A DNA stretch of 64,000 bases from JBGLNJ01 sp041300525 (lineage in GTDB: Bacteria > Chloroflexota > Anaerolineae > Fen-1058), in NCBI GenBank assembly GCA_041300525.1, contig JBGLNJ010000001.1, positions 4,278,001 to 4,342,000 of the forward strand, given 5' to 3'. How positions within the stretch are numbered: the stretch's first letter is position 1; each line of letters begins with the position of its first letter. Made by a program: the position numbers and the translations under genes. Positions 40,987-49,363 of the stretch are shown here, in pieces. The notes beneath the pieces are model-generated. The model was not told the DNA's origin. It saw nothing but the letters and a program-made list of their open reading frames with translations, and searched no databases.

Positions 40987-41625
40987 TTAATCCCAGTGCT
41001 GAAAAAGGCCCAGGATGCTCACATCGTCATCGTCAACATTGATAACCAGCTTAATCCGCAAGCTGCGGCCAAGATTGGCCTGGTGGGCGTTCCCTTCATC
41101 AGTGTGAACAATGAGCATGGCGCCTATCTATCGGCCAAGTACATCGGCAGCAAGCTCACCGCCCCGACCGAGGTCGCCATTTTGGAGGGAATTCGCACCG
41201 CCCAAAATGCCGAGGACCGCAAAAACGGCGCGTTGCGCGCTTTCGGTGAAAACACAAACATCAAGGTGGTCGCCCTGGAAACTGCGAACTGGAAAATTGA
41301 CGAGGCCTACCAGGTGACCGCCGGATTATTCAAACAACATCCTAACATCGGCGCGATATTCTGCGCGAATGACATGATGGCGTTTGGCGTCATCCAGTAC
41401 CTGCAAGAAACAGGCAAGACCAAGGTGCTGGTGGGCGCTTACGATGCCCTGGAAGAAGCCAAACCATTCCTCCGTGACGGCAAGCTGCAAGCGACGATTG
41501 ACCAACAAGCGGCACTCCAGGGATACACCGGGGTGCAGTCGGCGGTGCGTATGCTCAAAGGCGAAAAGGTGCCGCTACTCACGCTGGTGGACGTGATGTT
41601 GGTCACCCGAGAAACTTTGAAATAG
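40987..41625 (+). pseudogene. Ribose/sugar-type periplasmic binding protein, N-terminally truncated
   Basis: 213 codons of the C-terminal two thirds of a Peripla_BP_4 sugar-binding protein: V-I-V-N-I-D-N-Q-L, V-P-F-I-S-V-N-N-E-H-G-A-Y, I-L-E-G-I-R-T, I-F-C-A-N-D-M-M-A-F-G and T-I-D-Q-Q. The signal peptide and first lobe are removed by the IS on the left. It is followed 54 bases later by a Cache histidine kinase; a sugar-binding protein paired with a kinase would make a chemosensing unit, but no membrane component remains. Confidence 0.85.
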
Positions 41626-41679
41626 GTATTGGACGCGATCTGCGACGCACCACCCCTAGATTCAAAGAGAAGGCAGGGA

Positions 41680-43555
41680 ATGAGCCGAAAACTACCTAGC
41701 CCGAGCATGGCATTGAGCCTGGTGCTCTTTCTCGTGCTCACCAGTGTGCTCCCGTTGCTGATATTGGGCCTCACGTCCTATAACACGTCGCGTTCCGTCA
41801 TCGAGCAAAACGTCAGTAACTATAACCGCGCGCTGATGGCCGAGCAACGAGCGTTCCTGGATTTGCTTCTTCAGGAAATCGAGGGGCTTATCACCAACGT
41901 ATCTGGGGTAGAAGATATCAAGGTCGCCGTTAACGACGAACGCACGTATAACCCTGCAGACGATTACACCCGCCTCGCCACGCACGCCAAGATCGGCTAC
42001 ATCCTTAGCGGCTACGTCGGCGTCAAGGGATTAATATCCATTGACATCTTTACTCCCGGCGGCGCGCACTATCACGTGGGCGATACGTTGAATGTCCAAG
42101 ACATTGATCAGACCGTTCTGAATCGGATCCGCGCCGAGGCCTTGGCCTCCGACAAGCTGGTCGTGTGGACCGGCGTCGAGAATAACGTCAACACGAACTC
42201 GACCAACAGAAAAGTCATCACTGCCGCCAAACTGTTTCGAAAGATGGACATTGCTTCGCTACAGGAAAAGCCGGGCGCGCTCCTGATGGTTAATTACAGC
42301 GTGGATAGCCTGTACGAACACTTTAGCCAGGTGAACCTGGGATCGGGCGCTTTTATCGTCGTCGTGGATACTCATGGGCGGCTGGTTTATCATCCTGACA
42401 AGCAAAATATCGGATTGCAAGTCCTGCCCGCGTTCATCGAAAAGCTTGGCGGCGATGGCGGCTCGTTCGTGAGCGATGTTGACGGGCACAAGATGCTAGT
42501 GACCTATACCCAGTCCCACGTGAGTGACTGGAGACTGGTCAGTCTGGTTCCCCTGGGCAACCTGACCGCCAGTGCAGATGCCATTCGAAACGCCACTTTT
42601 TCAGTGGTCGCAATCTGCCTGGCTTTTATCCTGGCAATGATGTGGGTGGTGTCCAGGACAGTCGTGCAACCGATCAAACGGATCACAGAGCTGTTCAAGC
42701 AAATCCAGGGTGGGACATTCGACGGGCGCGTGCGCCTGACCGCGAACCGCGCCGACGAAATCGGGGAACTGACGCGCTGGTTTAATGCTTTCCTGGACAG
42801 CCTGGCCGCTCAAAACAAGGCAGAACAGGAACTCGTCCGAGCCAAAGAAGCCGCAGATGAAGCCAGAATCGCGGCCGAAGCCGCTAATCGCGCCAAGAGC
42901 GTTTTCCTGGCCAATATGAGCCACGAGTTGCGCACGCCCCTCAATGCCATCCTGGGCTTTTCCGACCTAATGTCGCGCGACCCGCAACTCACCGCCGAAC
43001 AAAAAGAGAACCTGGCGATCATCAACCGGAGCGGAGAGCACTTACTGACGCTGATCAACGACGTGCTCGACATGGCCAAGATCGAGTCCGGTCGAGTCAC
43101 CGTGCAACAGCAGGCATTTGACTTGCATCGGATGCTGGACAGCCTGATTGACATGTTCCGCATCCGAGCCACGGACAAAGGCTTGAAACTGATTGTTGAC
43201 CGCGCCCCGGACGTGCCGCGCTTTGTGGTGACCGACGAAGGCAAACTGCGCCAGGTCCTGATCAATCTGCTCAGCAATGCCGTCAAGTTCACTGACGAGG
43301 GCGGCATCGGGTTGCGGGTCAAGAGAGTGGAGAATGGAGAGTGGAGAGTGGAGAGCGAACAACCCGCTCCTCACTTGCCACGGGTCACTCTTCACTTTGA
43401 AGTGCACGACACCGGACCCGGCATCGCAGACCAAGACCTGGACAGCATCTTTGAGCCTTTTGTCCAGTCCGCCAGCGGGCAAAAATCCGTCGCCGGTACT
43501 GGCCTGGGCTTGTCTATCAGCCGCCAGTTCGCGCGCCTGATGGGCGGCGAGCTCT
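41680..43555 (+). CDS. Cache-domain sensor histidine kinase, C-terminally truncated
   Basis: From ATG 41680: membrane helix (L-V-L-F-L-V-L-T-S-V-L-P-L-L), dCache-like extracytoplasmic domain (about 40-290, with the Y-S-V-D-S-L-Y-E-H-F block), second helix, HAMP (V-V-Q-P-I-K-R-I-T-E-L-F), coiled coil, HisKA N-M-S-H-E-L-R-T-P-L-N and HATPase_c up to G-T-G-L-G-L-S-I-S. The G-G-E-L box is followed by foreign sequence from about 43555 and the frame stops at 43587, losing the last strands and any receiver. A GAGAGTGGAGAATGGAGAG repeat is inserted in frame at 43324-43356. Confidence 0.88.
43324..43356 (+). repeat. In-frame GAGTGGAGA tandem repeat inside a kinase gene
   Basis: A run of AGAGTGGAGAATGGAGAG followed by GTGGAGAG units lies in the HATPase region. 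It codes for V-E-N-G-E-W-R-V-E-S between two expected adjacent strands, without breaking the frame. Confidence 0.75.
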
Positions 43556-43966
43556 GGCAAGCTGGCGCAGCACAACGCGCCCGATGATTTGATCTAGCAC
43601 CTGTTCTTGCAGCGCGGGCAGGGGCGACTGGCTTTGCGGGTCGTTCCAATCAACTTGATACTGGCTGGTGACCATATACAAGGTGCGGTTCAGCTCCTGC
43701 TGGTAGGCTGCGGTAGAAATCGCTTCTCCCTCAACCACGGCGATATTTTTCTGGTCAGGAATCGTAACCAGTTTCAGGGCCACATCAACGCCGCCGGGCA
43801 CGGTGGCGCCCGCCACGGGCGGTGTGGGAAAAGATGCCGGGGCCACTGTGGCCGTGGGGGGAATTGGGCTGGGCGATGGAGCCGGCGTGGCTGGCGTGAC
43901 GGGCTGCCCGCAAGCAGCCATCAGTACGGCAAGCAACACTAGGACGGATAGGCGAATTTGTTTCAT
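43555..43966 (-). pseudogene. SurA-like lipoprotein, N-terminal part
   Basis: ATG 43966 starts a signal peptide with lipobox L-M-A-A-C (Cys near 19), then a T/P/A-rich linker and a SurA_N-type helical segment (A-V-V-E-G-E-A-I-S-T-A-A-Y-Q-Q-E-L and L-D-Q-I-I-G-R-V-V-L-R-Q-L). SurA/PrsA-like proteins help fold exported proteins with a PPIase domain, which is missing because the sequence switches at about 43555 to the tail-to-tail kinase gene. The frame formally ends at 43517. Confidence 0.75.
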
Positions 43967-44049
43967 GGTCTTTACCTTTCAATTGATTTTTGAGGACTAG
44001 TTTTTTCCAGCATCTTACCGGTGCAACGAAGTATAGATGTTTGGACCGT

Positions 44050-45393
44050 TTAGCTCGGGGCCAGCGGCAGGGTAAAACCAAAGGTCGCGCCGGCGCCCAA
44101 TGTGCTCTCAACCCACACGCACCCGCCGTGCACTTCCACCAACTGTTTGACAATCGCCAGCCCCAGGCCCGCGCCGCCCGTGGCGCGCGCCCGCGAAGGG
44201 TCAGCCCGGTAGAAACGCTCAAAGACGTACGGCAGATGTGCAGGCAGAATGCCCGGCCCGGTATCGCTCACCTGGATGCTCATCCATGCGCCATCCGGCT
44301 GCGCCGTCACCGTCACCTGTCCGCCCTGCGGCGTGAAATCCAAAGCATTGTTCAAAAGGTTGCGCAATACCTGTCTCACGCGATGCGGGTCGGCTCGTGC
44401 CTTCGGCAAGTCATCGGGCACGTGGACGACGAGCGATATGTCGCGCGTCGAGGCGTGCGGACTGAGCATTTCGACGATGGCCCGCACCACGTCACCCACG
44501 CTCACCGGCTGACATTCGAGGTGCAATTGACCGGCCTCGGCCAGCGCCAGTTCCTGCAAATCATTGACCAACCGGCTGAGCAACATGGCTTCTTCGTGCA
44601 AGTTGTCCACCAGCGCCGCATCCGGCTGAACCAATCCGTCTTTGGCGGCTTCCAGATAACCTCGGAGGTTGGTGAGTGGCGTGCGCAACTCGTGGGCCAC
44701 GTCACTGACCATGTTGCGGCGCAGTCGCTCCTGCCGGGCCAGTCCATCGGCCATCGCATTAAAGGCATGCGCCAACTGGCCGATCTCGTCGCTCGACATG
44801 ACACTGACCCGCGTCGTAAGGTCGCCCTTTTCCATCTGGCGCGCAGCGGCGGTGAGGGACTCGACCGGTTTGACGATCCGGCGCGAAACGATCAACGTGA
44901 TGACGACGGCCACAGCACCCGCGATGAGCGCGCCGAGCAGGACCGAGCGATAGACAGCGAACATAAAATCTGTACGGGCCGGCGGCGGCGGTGAGGACAT
45001 TGGATTGACGTAGAGCGAGCCAACCGCCGCGCCGTCAAAGAGGATAGCGCCGGATGGCGGCGGCCACGGCGGTCCTCCGACGGTCTTGCCCAGCATGTCC
45101 TTTCCCGAATCGCCGAGGACTTTGCCCTGCCGATCGGTCACCACAATGCGTTGACTGTTCGCCTGACTCCACTCGTCTATGACCGGCTGAAGGTCTTGCC
45201 AGTTCTGGGCTTGAGCATAGGCTCTGGATAGCGCCTGCGAAAGACCTCGTTGCCGCAAGCGGTCATCGTGTTCGACATAGCTGCGGAACTCGCCCGCTGT
45301 CCGCTGGCTGGCAAAGACCGCCATGACGCTGACGGTCACGAGCACGATCAGCAAGGTCGCTATCAAAAGACGGAAACGCAGGCTATGCAGCAT
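44050..45393 (-). CDS. OmpR-type sensor histidine kinase
   Basis: 447 residues from ATG 45393. Membrane helix 1 (about 9-27), ~120-residue extracytoplasmic loop, membrane helix 2 (S-V-L-L-G-A-L-I-A-G-A-V-A-V-V-I), HAMP (R-R-I-V-K-P-V-E-S-L), HisKA with D-V-A-H-E-L-R-T-P-L, HATPase_c with N-L-L-N-N-A-L-D-F, V-S-D-T-G-P-G-I and G-L-G-L-A-I-V-K. The complete length ends in F-T-L-P-L. The start overlaps the 3' end of the response regulator gene by 11 bases, so both are in one operon. The extracytoplasmic P/G-rich loop gives no hint of ligand. Confidence 0.93.
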   Translation of the reverse strand: MLHSLRFRLLIATLLIVLVTVSVMAVFASQRTAGEFRSYVEHDDRLRQRGLSQALSRAYAQAQNWQDLQPVIDEWSQANSQRIVVTDRQGKVLGDSGKDMLGKTVGGPPWPPPSGAILFDGAAVGSLYVNPMSSPPPPARTDFMFAVYRSVLLGALIAGAVAVVITLIVSRRIVKPVESLTAAARQMEKGDLTTRVSVMSSDEIGQLAHAFNAMADGLARQERLRRNMVSDVAHELRTPLTNLRGYLEAAKDGLVQPDAALVDNLHEEAMLLSRLVNDLQELALAEAGQLHLECQPVSVGDVVRAIVEMLSPHASTRDISLVVHVPDDLPKARADPHRVRQVLRNLLNNALDFTPQGGQVTVTAQPDGAWMSIQVSDTGPGILPAHLPYVFERFYRADPSRARATGGAGLGLAIVKQLVEVHGGCVWVESTLGAGATFGFTLPLAPS

Positions 45394-46087
45394 CGGCGCC
45401 CTCGAATCGGTAGCCCAGCCCCGGCACGGTGACCACGTAGCGCGGGTGGCCCGGCTCCGGCTCAATCTTTTTGCGCAGGTTCATAATGTGAACATCCACG
45501 GTCCGTTCCAAACCCTCATAGTCATAGCCAAAGACTTGTTCCAACAGATCGAGACGGCTGAAGGCGCGGCCCGGCTCCTTGACCAGAGTCTCTAGCAAAC
45601 GGAACTCGGTCGGCGTCAAATTGATGACTTGTTCGTTCGCCCGCACTTCGTGCCGGACGAAATCCATCACCATGTCGCCAAAGTGCACCTCAGTTGGGCC
45701 GGACTCTTCTTTGCCCGCCGTGCGGCGCAGCACTGCGCGGATGCGCGCCAACAGCTCGCGCGGGTTGAAGGGCTTGGTCACGTAATCGTCGGCGCCCAGG
45801 TCAAGCCCTTCCAGCTTGTCTTCGTCGGTCGAGCGGCCGGTCAGCATAATGATGGGCACCTGAGACTCGGCGCGCACGCGAAGCGTGCGGCACACATCCA
45901 TCCCATCCACCTGGGGCAGCATCAAGTCGAGCACGATCAAGTCAGGCCGCTTGCGGCGAGCCAGCTCGATGGCTTGTTGGCCGTCGTAGGCCGCCAAAAC
46001 CTGGTAGCCGTCCTTTTTCAGGTACAGCGTGACCAGTTCAACGATTTTCTTGTCATCGTCCACGACGAGGATTTTTGCGTCGGCCAT
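45383..46087 (-). CDS. OmpR/PhoB-family response regulator
   Basis: 234 residues from ATG 46087. Receiver: D-D-D near 9-11, phospho-acceptor in V-L-D-L-M-L-P near 54, Thr in M-L-T-G-R, Lys in V-T-K-P-F near 104. Winged helix: L-T-P-T-E-F-R-L-L-E, then V-D-V-H-I-M-N-L-R-K-K and G-L-G-Y-R-F-E. It is the first gene of the two-component operon. A conserved TTTATCACA-GTAAAG-type site lies 35-70 bases upstream (46122-46156) and reappears upstream of the small secreted protein gene at 46343-46915, so autoregulation and control of that neighbour are likely. Confidence 0.93.
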   Translation of the reverse strand: MADAKILVVDDDKKIVELVTLYLKKDGYQVLAAYDGQQAIELARRKRPDLIVLDLMLPQVDGMDVCRTLRVRAESQVPIIMLTGRSTDEDKLEGLDLGADDYVTKPFNPRELLARIRAVLRRTAGKEESGPTEVHFGDMVMDFVRHEVRANEQVINLTPTEFRLLETLVKEPGRAFSRLDLLEQVFGYDYEGLERTVDVHIMNLRKKIEPEPGHPRYVVTVPGLGYRFEGADAA

Positions 46088-46121
46088 GACACATCCTATC
46101 ACATCTCGTTTGCGGCTTATA

Positions 46122-46156
46122 TTTTATCACAGTCATGTAAAGATTTGATAAAGATT
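46122..46156 (-). promoter_or_regulatory. Predicted operator upstream of the two-component operon
   Basis: TTTATCACA-N5-GTAAAG-NN-TTGAT-N-AAGAT. The same arrangement with N6 spacing occurs at 46972-47005. Read on the minus strand it contains CTTTA half-sites about 10-11 bases apart, the spacing expected for an OmpR-family dimer. Confidence 0.6.
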
Positions 46157-46199
46157 CAATGAGGGTGGTGTTTACTTTTTCGGGCTGCTTGAGATACGC

Positions 46200-46226
46200 A
46201 GAGAGCGGGGAATGGCCCCGCTCTCT
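46200..46226. terminator. Hairpin downstream of the small secreted protein
   Basis: AGAGAGCGGGG / CCCCGCTCTCT perfect 11-bp stem with a five-base AATGG loop, between the small secreted gene's stop and the two-component promoter. There is no T run, so it is a weak terminator or an insulating repeat. Confidence 0.55.
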
Positions 46227-46268
46227 GGTTGGCTATAGCTTGTCACTCGACCGATCTGACTTGAAAAT

Positions 46269-46312
46269 GTAGGGCAAGATGGCATCTTGCCCTACGCCCA
46301 CCCTACATTTTC
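46269..46312. repeat. GTAGGGCAAG palindrome with nested outer arm
   Basis: The 27-bp palindrome GTAGGGCAAGATG / CATCTTGCCCTAC (46269-46295) is the fourth copy of the GTAGGACAA family. GAAAATGTAGG (46263-46273) also pairs with CCTACATTTTC (46302-46312), giving a larger alternative hairpin. Confidence 0.8.
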
Positions 46313-46342
46313 ATCGGTGGCGCTGAACGCAGTTCATGGCGA

Positions 46343-46915
46343 CTACTGAGTCGGGGTTGTCGGCTGAGGAGCCGTGTTGCCTGGCTGATTCCCCCGGCCC
46401 CGTCCCGGCATTCCGCTAAAGTCGCGTCCGCGAGGCGCAAAGCCACCCGGCATTCCGCCGAACCCACCCTCATAAGGCTCGGTCAGTTGCAGCGCAGCCG
46501 ATTGTTTGTACCATTCGAGCCACTTGTCGGCCTGCGCTTGCGTCAGACGTCCGTCGGTCATGGCTTGGTCGAGCAGCGTCTTCTGGCTCGCCACGAGTGG
46601 GTCAACCAATTGCTGATCGCTCACGCCCTTTTCCGTGGCGAGATCCGAGATCGTCTTGCCGAGAACTCGCTCCGCCCAGATTTGATCAGGCGTCATGTTC
46701 AGCAGCTTGGCGATCTCGTCCACGCCGCCAGGCGCGCCATTGGGGCCGCCCGCGCCACGCCCCTGGAGGCCCAACTTTCCCTGCGGCGCGCCGGTCTGTG
46801 GCGTGGTCGTCGCCGTCGGTGTAGACCCCTGCGCCAAGGCGGCGCTCGCCACGAGTAACCCTACCAGGCCAACGGCCACCGCCGCTCCCAACACAATCCC
46901 CAATTTCTTGAACAT
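46343..46915 (-). CDS. Small secreted protein under two-component control
   Basis: 190 residues with a clear signal peptide (V-L-G-A-A-V-A-V-G-L-V-G-L-L-V-A-S-A-A-L-A-Q, cleavage after A-L-A). The mature part has a T/P/G-rich stretch, a helical domain (D-E-I-A-K-L-L-N-M-T-P, then A-M-T-D-G-R-L-T-Q-A-Q-A-D-K-W-L-E) that recalls DUF2680-type envelope proteins, and a G/M/P/R-rich tail. Start ATG 46915 has AGGAGGTAA upstream. The promoter region (46971-47010) carries the same operator as the adjacent two-component operon. Its function is unknown; an envelope-stress or metal-response role is possible. Confidence 0.8.
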   Translation of the reverse strand: MFKKLGIVLGAAVAVGLVGLLVASAALAQGSTPTATTTPQTGAPQGKLGLQGRGAGGPNGAPGGVDEIAKLLNMTPDQIWAERVLGKTISDLATEKGVSDQQLVDPLVASQKTLLDQAMTDGRLTQAQADKWLEWYKQSAALQLTEPYEGGFGGMPGGFAPRGRDFSGMPGRGRGNQPGNTAPQPTTPTQ

Positions 46916-46970
46916 TCGATTTACCTCCTGCTTGTGATGTCAGTCGGGTCTTGCCCGCTCTGCACTCTTA

Positions 46971-47010
46971 CTTTATCACACCACCGGTAAAGGCTTGATG
47001 AAGATAAAGT
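46971..47010 (-). promoter_or_regulatory. Predicted operator upstream of the small secreted protein
   Basis: CTTTATCACA-N6-GTAAAG-GC-TTGAT-G-AAGATAAAG, matching the site at 46122-46156 upstream of the two-component operon. The spacing to the ATG is about 55 bases. The rest of 46916-47232 holds the terminator and MITE-like repeat listed below. Confidence 0.6.
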
Positions 47011-47062
47011 CAAGATTGTATTGAGATGCGCCAAGACCAACGCAGCCGCAGTCAATCCTAAT

Positions 47063-47091
47063 CGAAAAAGCCCTGGGTTCTACCAGGGCTT
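47063..47091 (-). terminator. Rho-independent terminator
   Basis: On the minus strand AAGCCCTGG / CCAGGGCTT (9-bp stem, six-base loop) is followed by TTTT. It lies downstream of the atypical regulator at 47233-47919. Confidence 0.8.
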
Positions 47092-47106
47092 GCTCATAGG
47101 GTTCGT

Positions 47107-47204
47107 GTCGTTAAGTTAGGGCCGTAGCGTAGGGCCTTGTGCCCGTTTCCGCGCTTGGAAAGACGCCCACAAGGGGCTATGCTACGCTTATCTTAATGAC
47201 ATTG
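47107..47204. repeat. MITE-like inverted pair carrying the 31-bp repeat
   Basis: 47107-47137 is the exact reverse complement of 10863-10893. At 47172-47204 a degenerate copy in the opposite orientation (GGGCTATGCTACGCTTATC, then TTAATGACATTG) faces it, so the two make an imperfect inverted pair about 100 bp long with no coding capacity. Confidence 0.65.
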
Positions 47205-47232
47205 GGTTACAGATAAGTGGCGCGCCCGGACT

Positions 47233-47919
47233 CTACGGACTATTGCTCGCTTCCTTATCCGGATCCACCAGCAAGTACCCGAACCCGCGCACCGCACGCA
47301 GATATTCGCCGGTCTGCGGATTCAGGCCCAGCTTGCGGCGGATGAGCCGCACGTGGACTTTTAAAAGCTCGCGCGCTTCGTTCTCATCGCCGTTATAGCC
47401 CCACACTTCTTTGAGCAACTCGCGGTAGCCCACCACCTGGCCGCGATGCTGCGCCAGCACGGTGAGGAGCCGATATTGCGTGGGCGGCAGGCTCAACCAT
47501 CGTCCGCGCAAACGCACGCGCTTGCGCGCCAGGTCAATCGTGAGCTTGCCGATGCGCAGCGCGGCGTTGGGACGCTGGGCCGGACGCGCCATGCGCATCG
47601 CCGCAATGACGCGGCGACAATCCGCTGGACTGGGGCGGCGCCCCCCCGCTTCCACAGGCAGCACGACCGGCAGCCGGGCGCTGTTGCGCACTGCCGCCAT
47701 CAACGCCGGCCCGCCCACTTGCAACGCCGTCCGCTCGACGACGATCACGGCGGCAGGGCCATCGGCCAGCAAGTCAACCGCTTCCGCCACATTGCCCACG
47801 GCGCGGCACGTCAGCCCTTCGGCGGCCAGGTGACGCTGCCAACGTTGCGCCGCAGGCCCAGAGGCAATCACAATCACAGACAAAGGGCGCCGCTTTCGGA
47901 TCGGCCCAGGCTCATCCAT
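47233..47919 (-). CDS. Atypical OmpR-type regulator without phospho-acceptor
   Basis: 228 residues. The C-terminal winged helix is intact (L-S-L-P-P-T-Q-Y-R-L-L, then V-H-V-R-L-I-R-R-K-L and G-F-G-Y-L-L). The N-terminal receiver-like domain lacks the acidic pair (V-I-V-I-A-S-G), has Glu in place of the acceptor Asp (V-I-V-V-E-R-T) and no conserved Lys. It therefore cannot be phosphorylated in the usual way. It is co-transcribed with nfeD upstream: its ATG overlaps the nfeD stop region by eight bases. Confidence 0.85.
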   Translation of the reverse strand: MDEPGPIRKRRPLSVIVIASGPAAQRWQRHLAAEGLTCRAVGNVAEAVDLLADGPAAVIVVERTALQVGGPALMAAVRNSARLPVVLPVEAGGRRPSPADCRRVIAAMRMARPAQRPNAALRIGKLTIDLARKRVRLRGRWLSLPPTQYRLLTVLAQHRGQVVGYRELLKEVWGYNGDENEARELLKVHVRLIRRKLGLNPQTGEYLRAVRGFGYLLVDPDKEASNSP

Positions 47920-49249
47920 GTTTTTGCTTCACCAACAATCGGACGCCATCCACGCCAACGACCTGAACTGGCGAGCCGGTCGGGATGTTCCCGCTTTGCG
48001 CTTCGGCAGTCCACAACTCACTGGCAACGTAGACTGTGCCCATCGGGCTCAAGTCTGTGCGCGCCTCGCCGGTCTTGCCGACGAGCGTGCCCGTGCCCAT
48101 CGCCAGTGGAATGCGCTGGGCTTGCAGCGCCTTGCCGACGATATAAGCAAAGAACGCGGCGTTGATAAGCCGCTCGAGTATCACCAGCCTAATTTTGATG
48201 GGCTGGACACGAATCTCGCCGGGGCGCAGCGGGCTGTTGAACATCACCAGCGCGCCGGCGATGAAGGACGCAATGCCGGCCGCCGTCAGCGCGCCGTGCG
48301 TCGGCGCTTTGACGTCGAGAACGAACAGGACGAACGCCGTGACGATGAACACCAGCCCCAGCAAGTTCACCGGGATCACGCCGATGCTGTAGACGAACAA
48401 GGCCAGGCACACAACGCCGACAAAGCCCGGAATCCACGCGCCGGGATTGGAAAGCTCGATCAAGAGCGCCTGCACGCCGACCGCCAGCAGCAGGAAGGAG
48501 ATGTTGGGATTGGCGAGGATATTGAGCAACACTTCGCCGATGCTTTGCGGGATGCGGTTGAGCGAGGCCCCGGCGGTGCGCAGCTGGACCATCCGCCCAT
48601 TGACTTCCACCTCAAAGCCATCCACCTTTTGGAGCAGATCGTTCGTGTCCGAGGCGATGAAATCCACCAGCCCGGCGTCGAGCGCCTCTTGCGCGGAGAC
48701 GGCCTTGGCATTCTCGATGGTATCTTGAGCGAGTTGGATCGCCTTGGCGCTGCGGCGTGTGGAGAGGCTGCGCGCCAACGCCTGCGTGGCCTCGACGAGT
48801 TTCTGTTTGAGCGTGGGCGGCAACTCTTGTGCGCCTTCCGGCCCGCCGCCGATGGGGCTGGCCGCGCCGATGGCGGTCTCCGGCGCCATCACCGCCACGT
48901 GACCGGCCAGCGTGACGAGCGTCCCGGCGGAACCCGCCCATGCGCCGCGCGGCGCGATGTAAATGATCACCGGCACGGAGCTTGCGCGAATGGCCTGCAC
49001 CATTTCTTGCATGACGCCGATATCGCCGCCGGGCGTGTTGAGTTGGATGATCAGCGCGGCTGCTCCATCCGACTCGGCTTCGGTGATGGCCCGCTTGACG
49101 TAGCTCAACATCACGCGCGAGAGGTCTCCCTTGGCCTCAATCCAGTCCACGCGCCGCGCATTGTCTTGCGCGCGCGCCGGAGCGCCGAAAGTCAACGCTG
49201 CCAGGATCACACATACGATACGAGCCAGGTTTAACTTGTAGGTTTTCAT
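47912..49249 (-). CDS. NfeD-family membrane serine protease
   Basis: 445 residues. A signal peptide (A-L-T-F-G-A-P-A-R-A-Q) precedes a ClpP/SDH-like protease domain (about 32-225) with Q-L-N-T-P-G-G-D, the catalytic Ser in A-W-A-G-S-A-G-T near 107 and the Lys in R-R-S-A-K-A-I near 167. Then come four or five membrane helices and a C-terminal OB-fold NfeD domain (T-G-T-L-V-G-K-T-G-E-A ... G-S-P-V-Q-V-V-G-V-D). NfeD proteases cleave stomatin/SPFH partners and influence membrane domains. No SPFH gene is adjacent; the atypical regulator is. Confidence 0.93.
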   Translation of the reverse strand: MKTYKLNLARIVCVILAALTFGAPARAQDNARRVDWIEAKGDLSRVMLSYVKRAITEAESDGAAALIIQLNTPGGDIGVMQEMVQAIRASSVPVIIYIAPRGAWAGSAGTLVTLAGHVAVMAPETAIGAASPIGGGPEGAQELPPTLKQKLVEATQALARSLSTRRSAKAIQLAQDTIENAKAVSAQEALDAGLVDFIASDTNDLLQKVDGFEVEVNGRMVQLRTAGASLNRIPQSIGEVLLNILANPNISFLLLAVGVQALLIELSNPGAWIPGFVGVVCLALFVYSIGVIPVNLLGLVFIVTAFVLFVLDVKAPTHGALTAAGIASFIAGALVMFNSPLRPGEIRVQPIKIRLVILERLINAAFFAYIVGKALQAQRIPLAMGTGTLVGKTGEARTDLSPMGTVYVASELWTAEAQSGNIPTGSPVQVVGVDGVRLLVKQKHG

Positions 49250-49363
49250 TCGTCCTTCGTCTTTCCAACGACCCTGGATGCAAATTACCGGTTAACATTA
49301 TACTCCCAATCCTTGCTCATACAACTTGAGCCGTTGATACAAGTGATGTAAAATGACAGCGTT

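Noticed and set aside
47918..49234. 438-codon frame antisense to nfeD
   Set aside because: R/H/Q-rich shadow; nfeD has all catalytic and membrane features.
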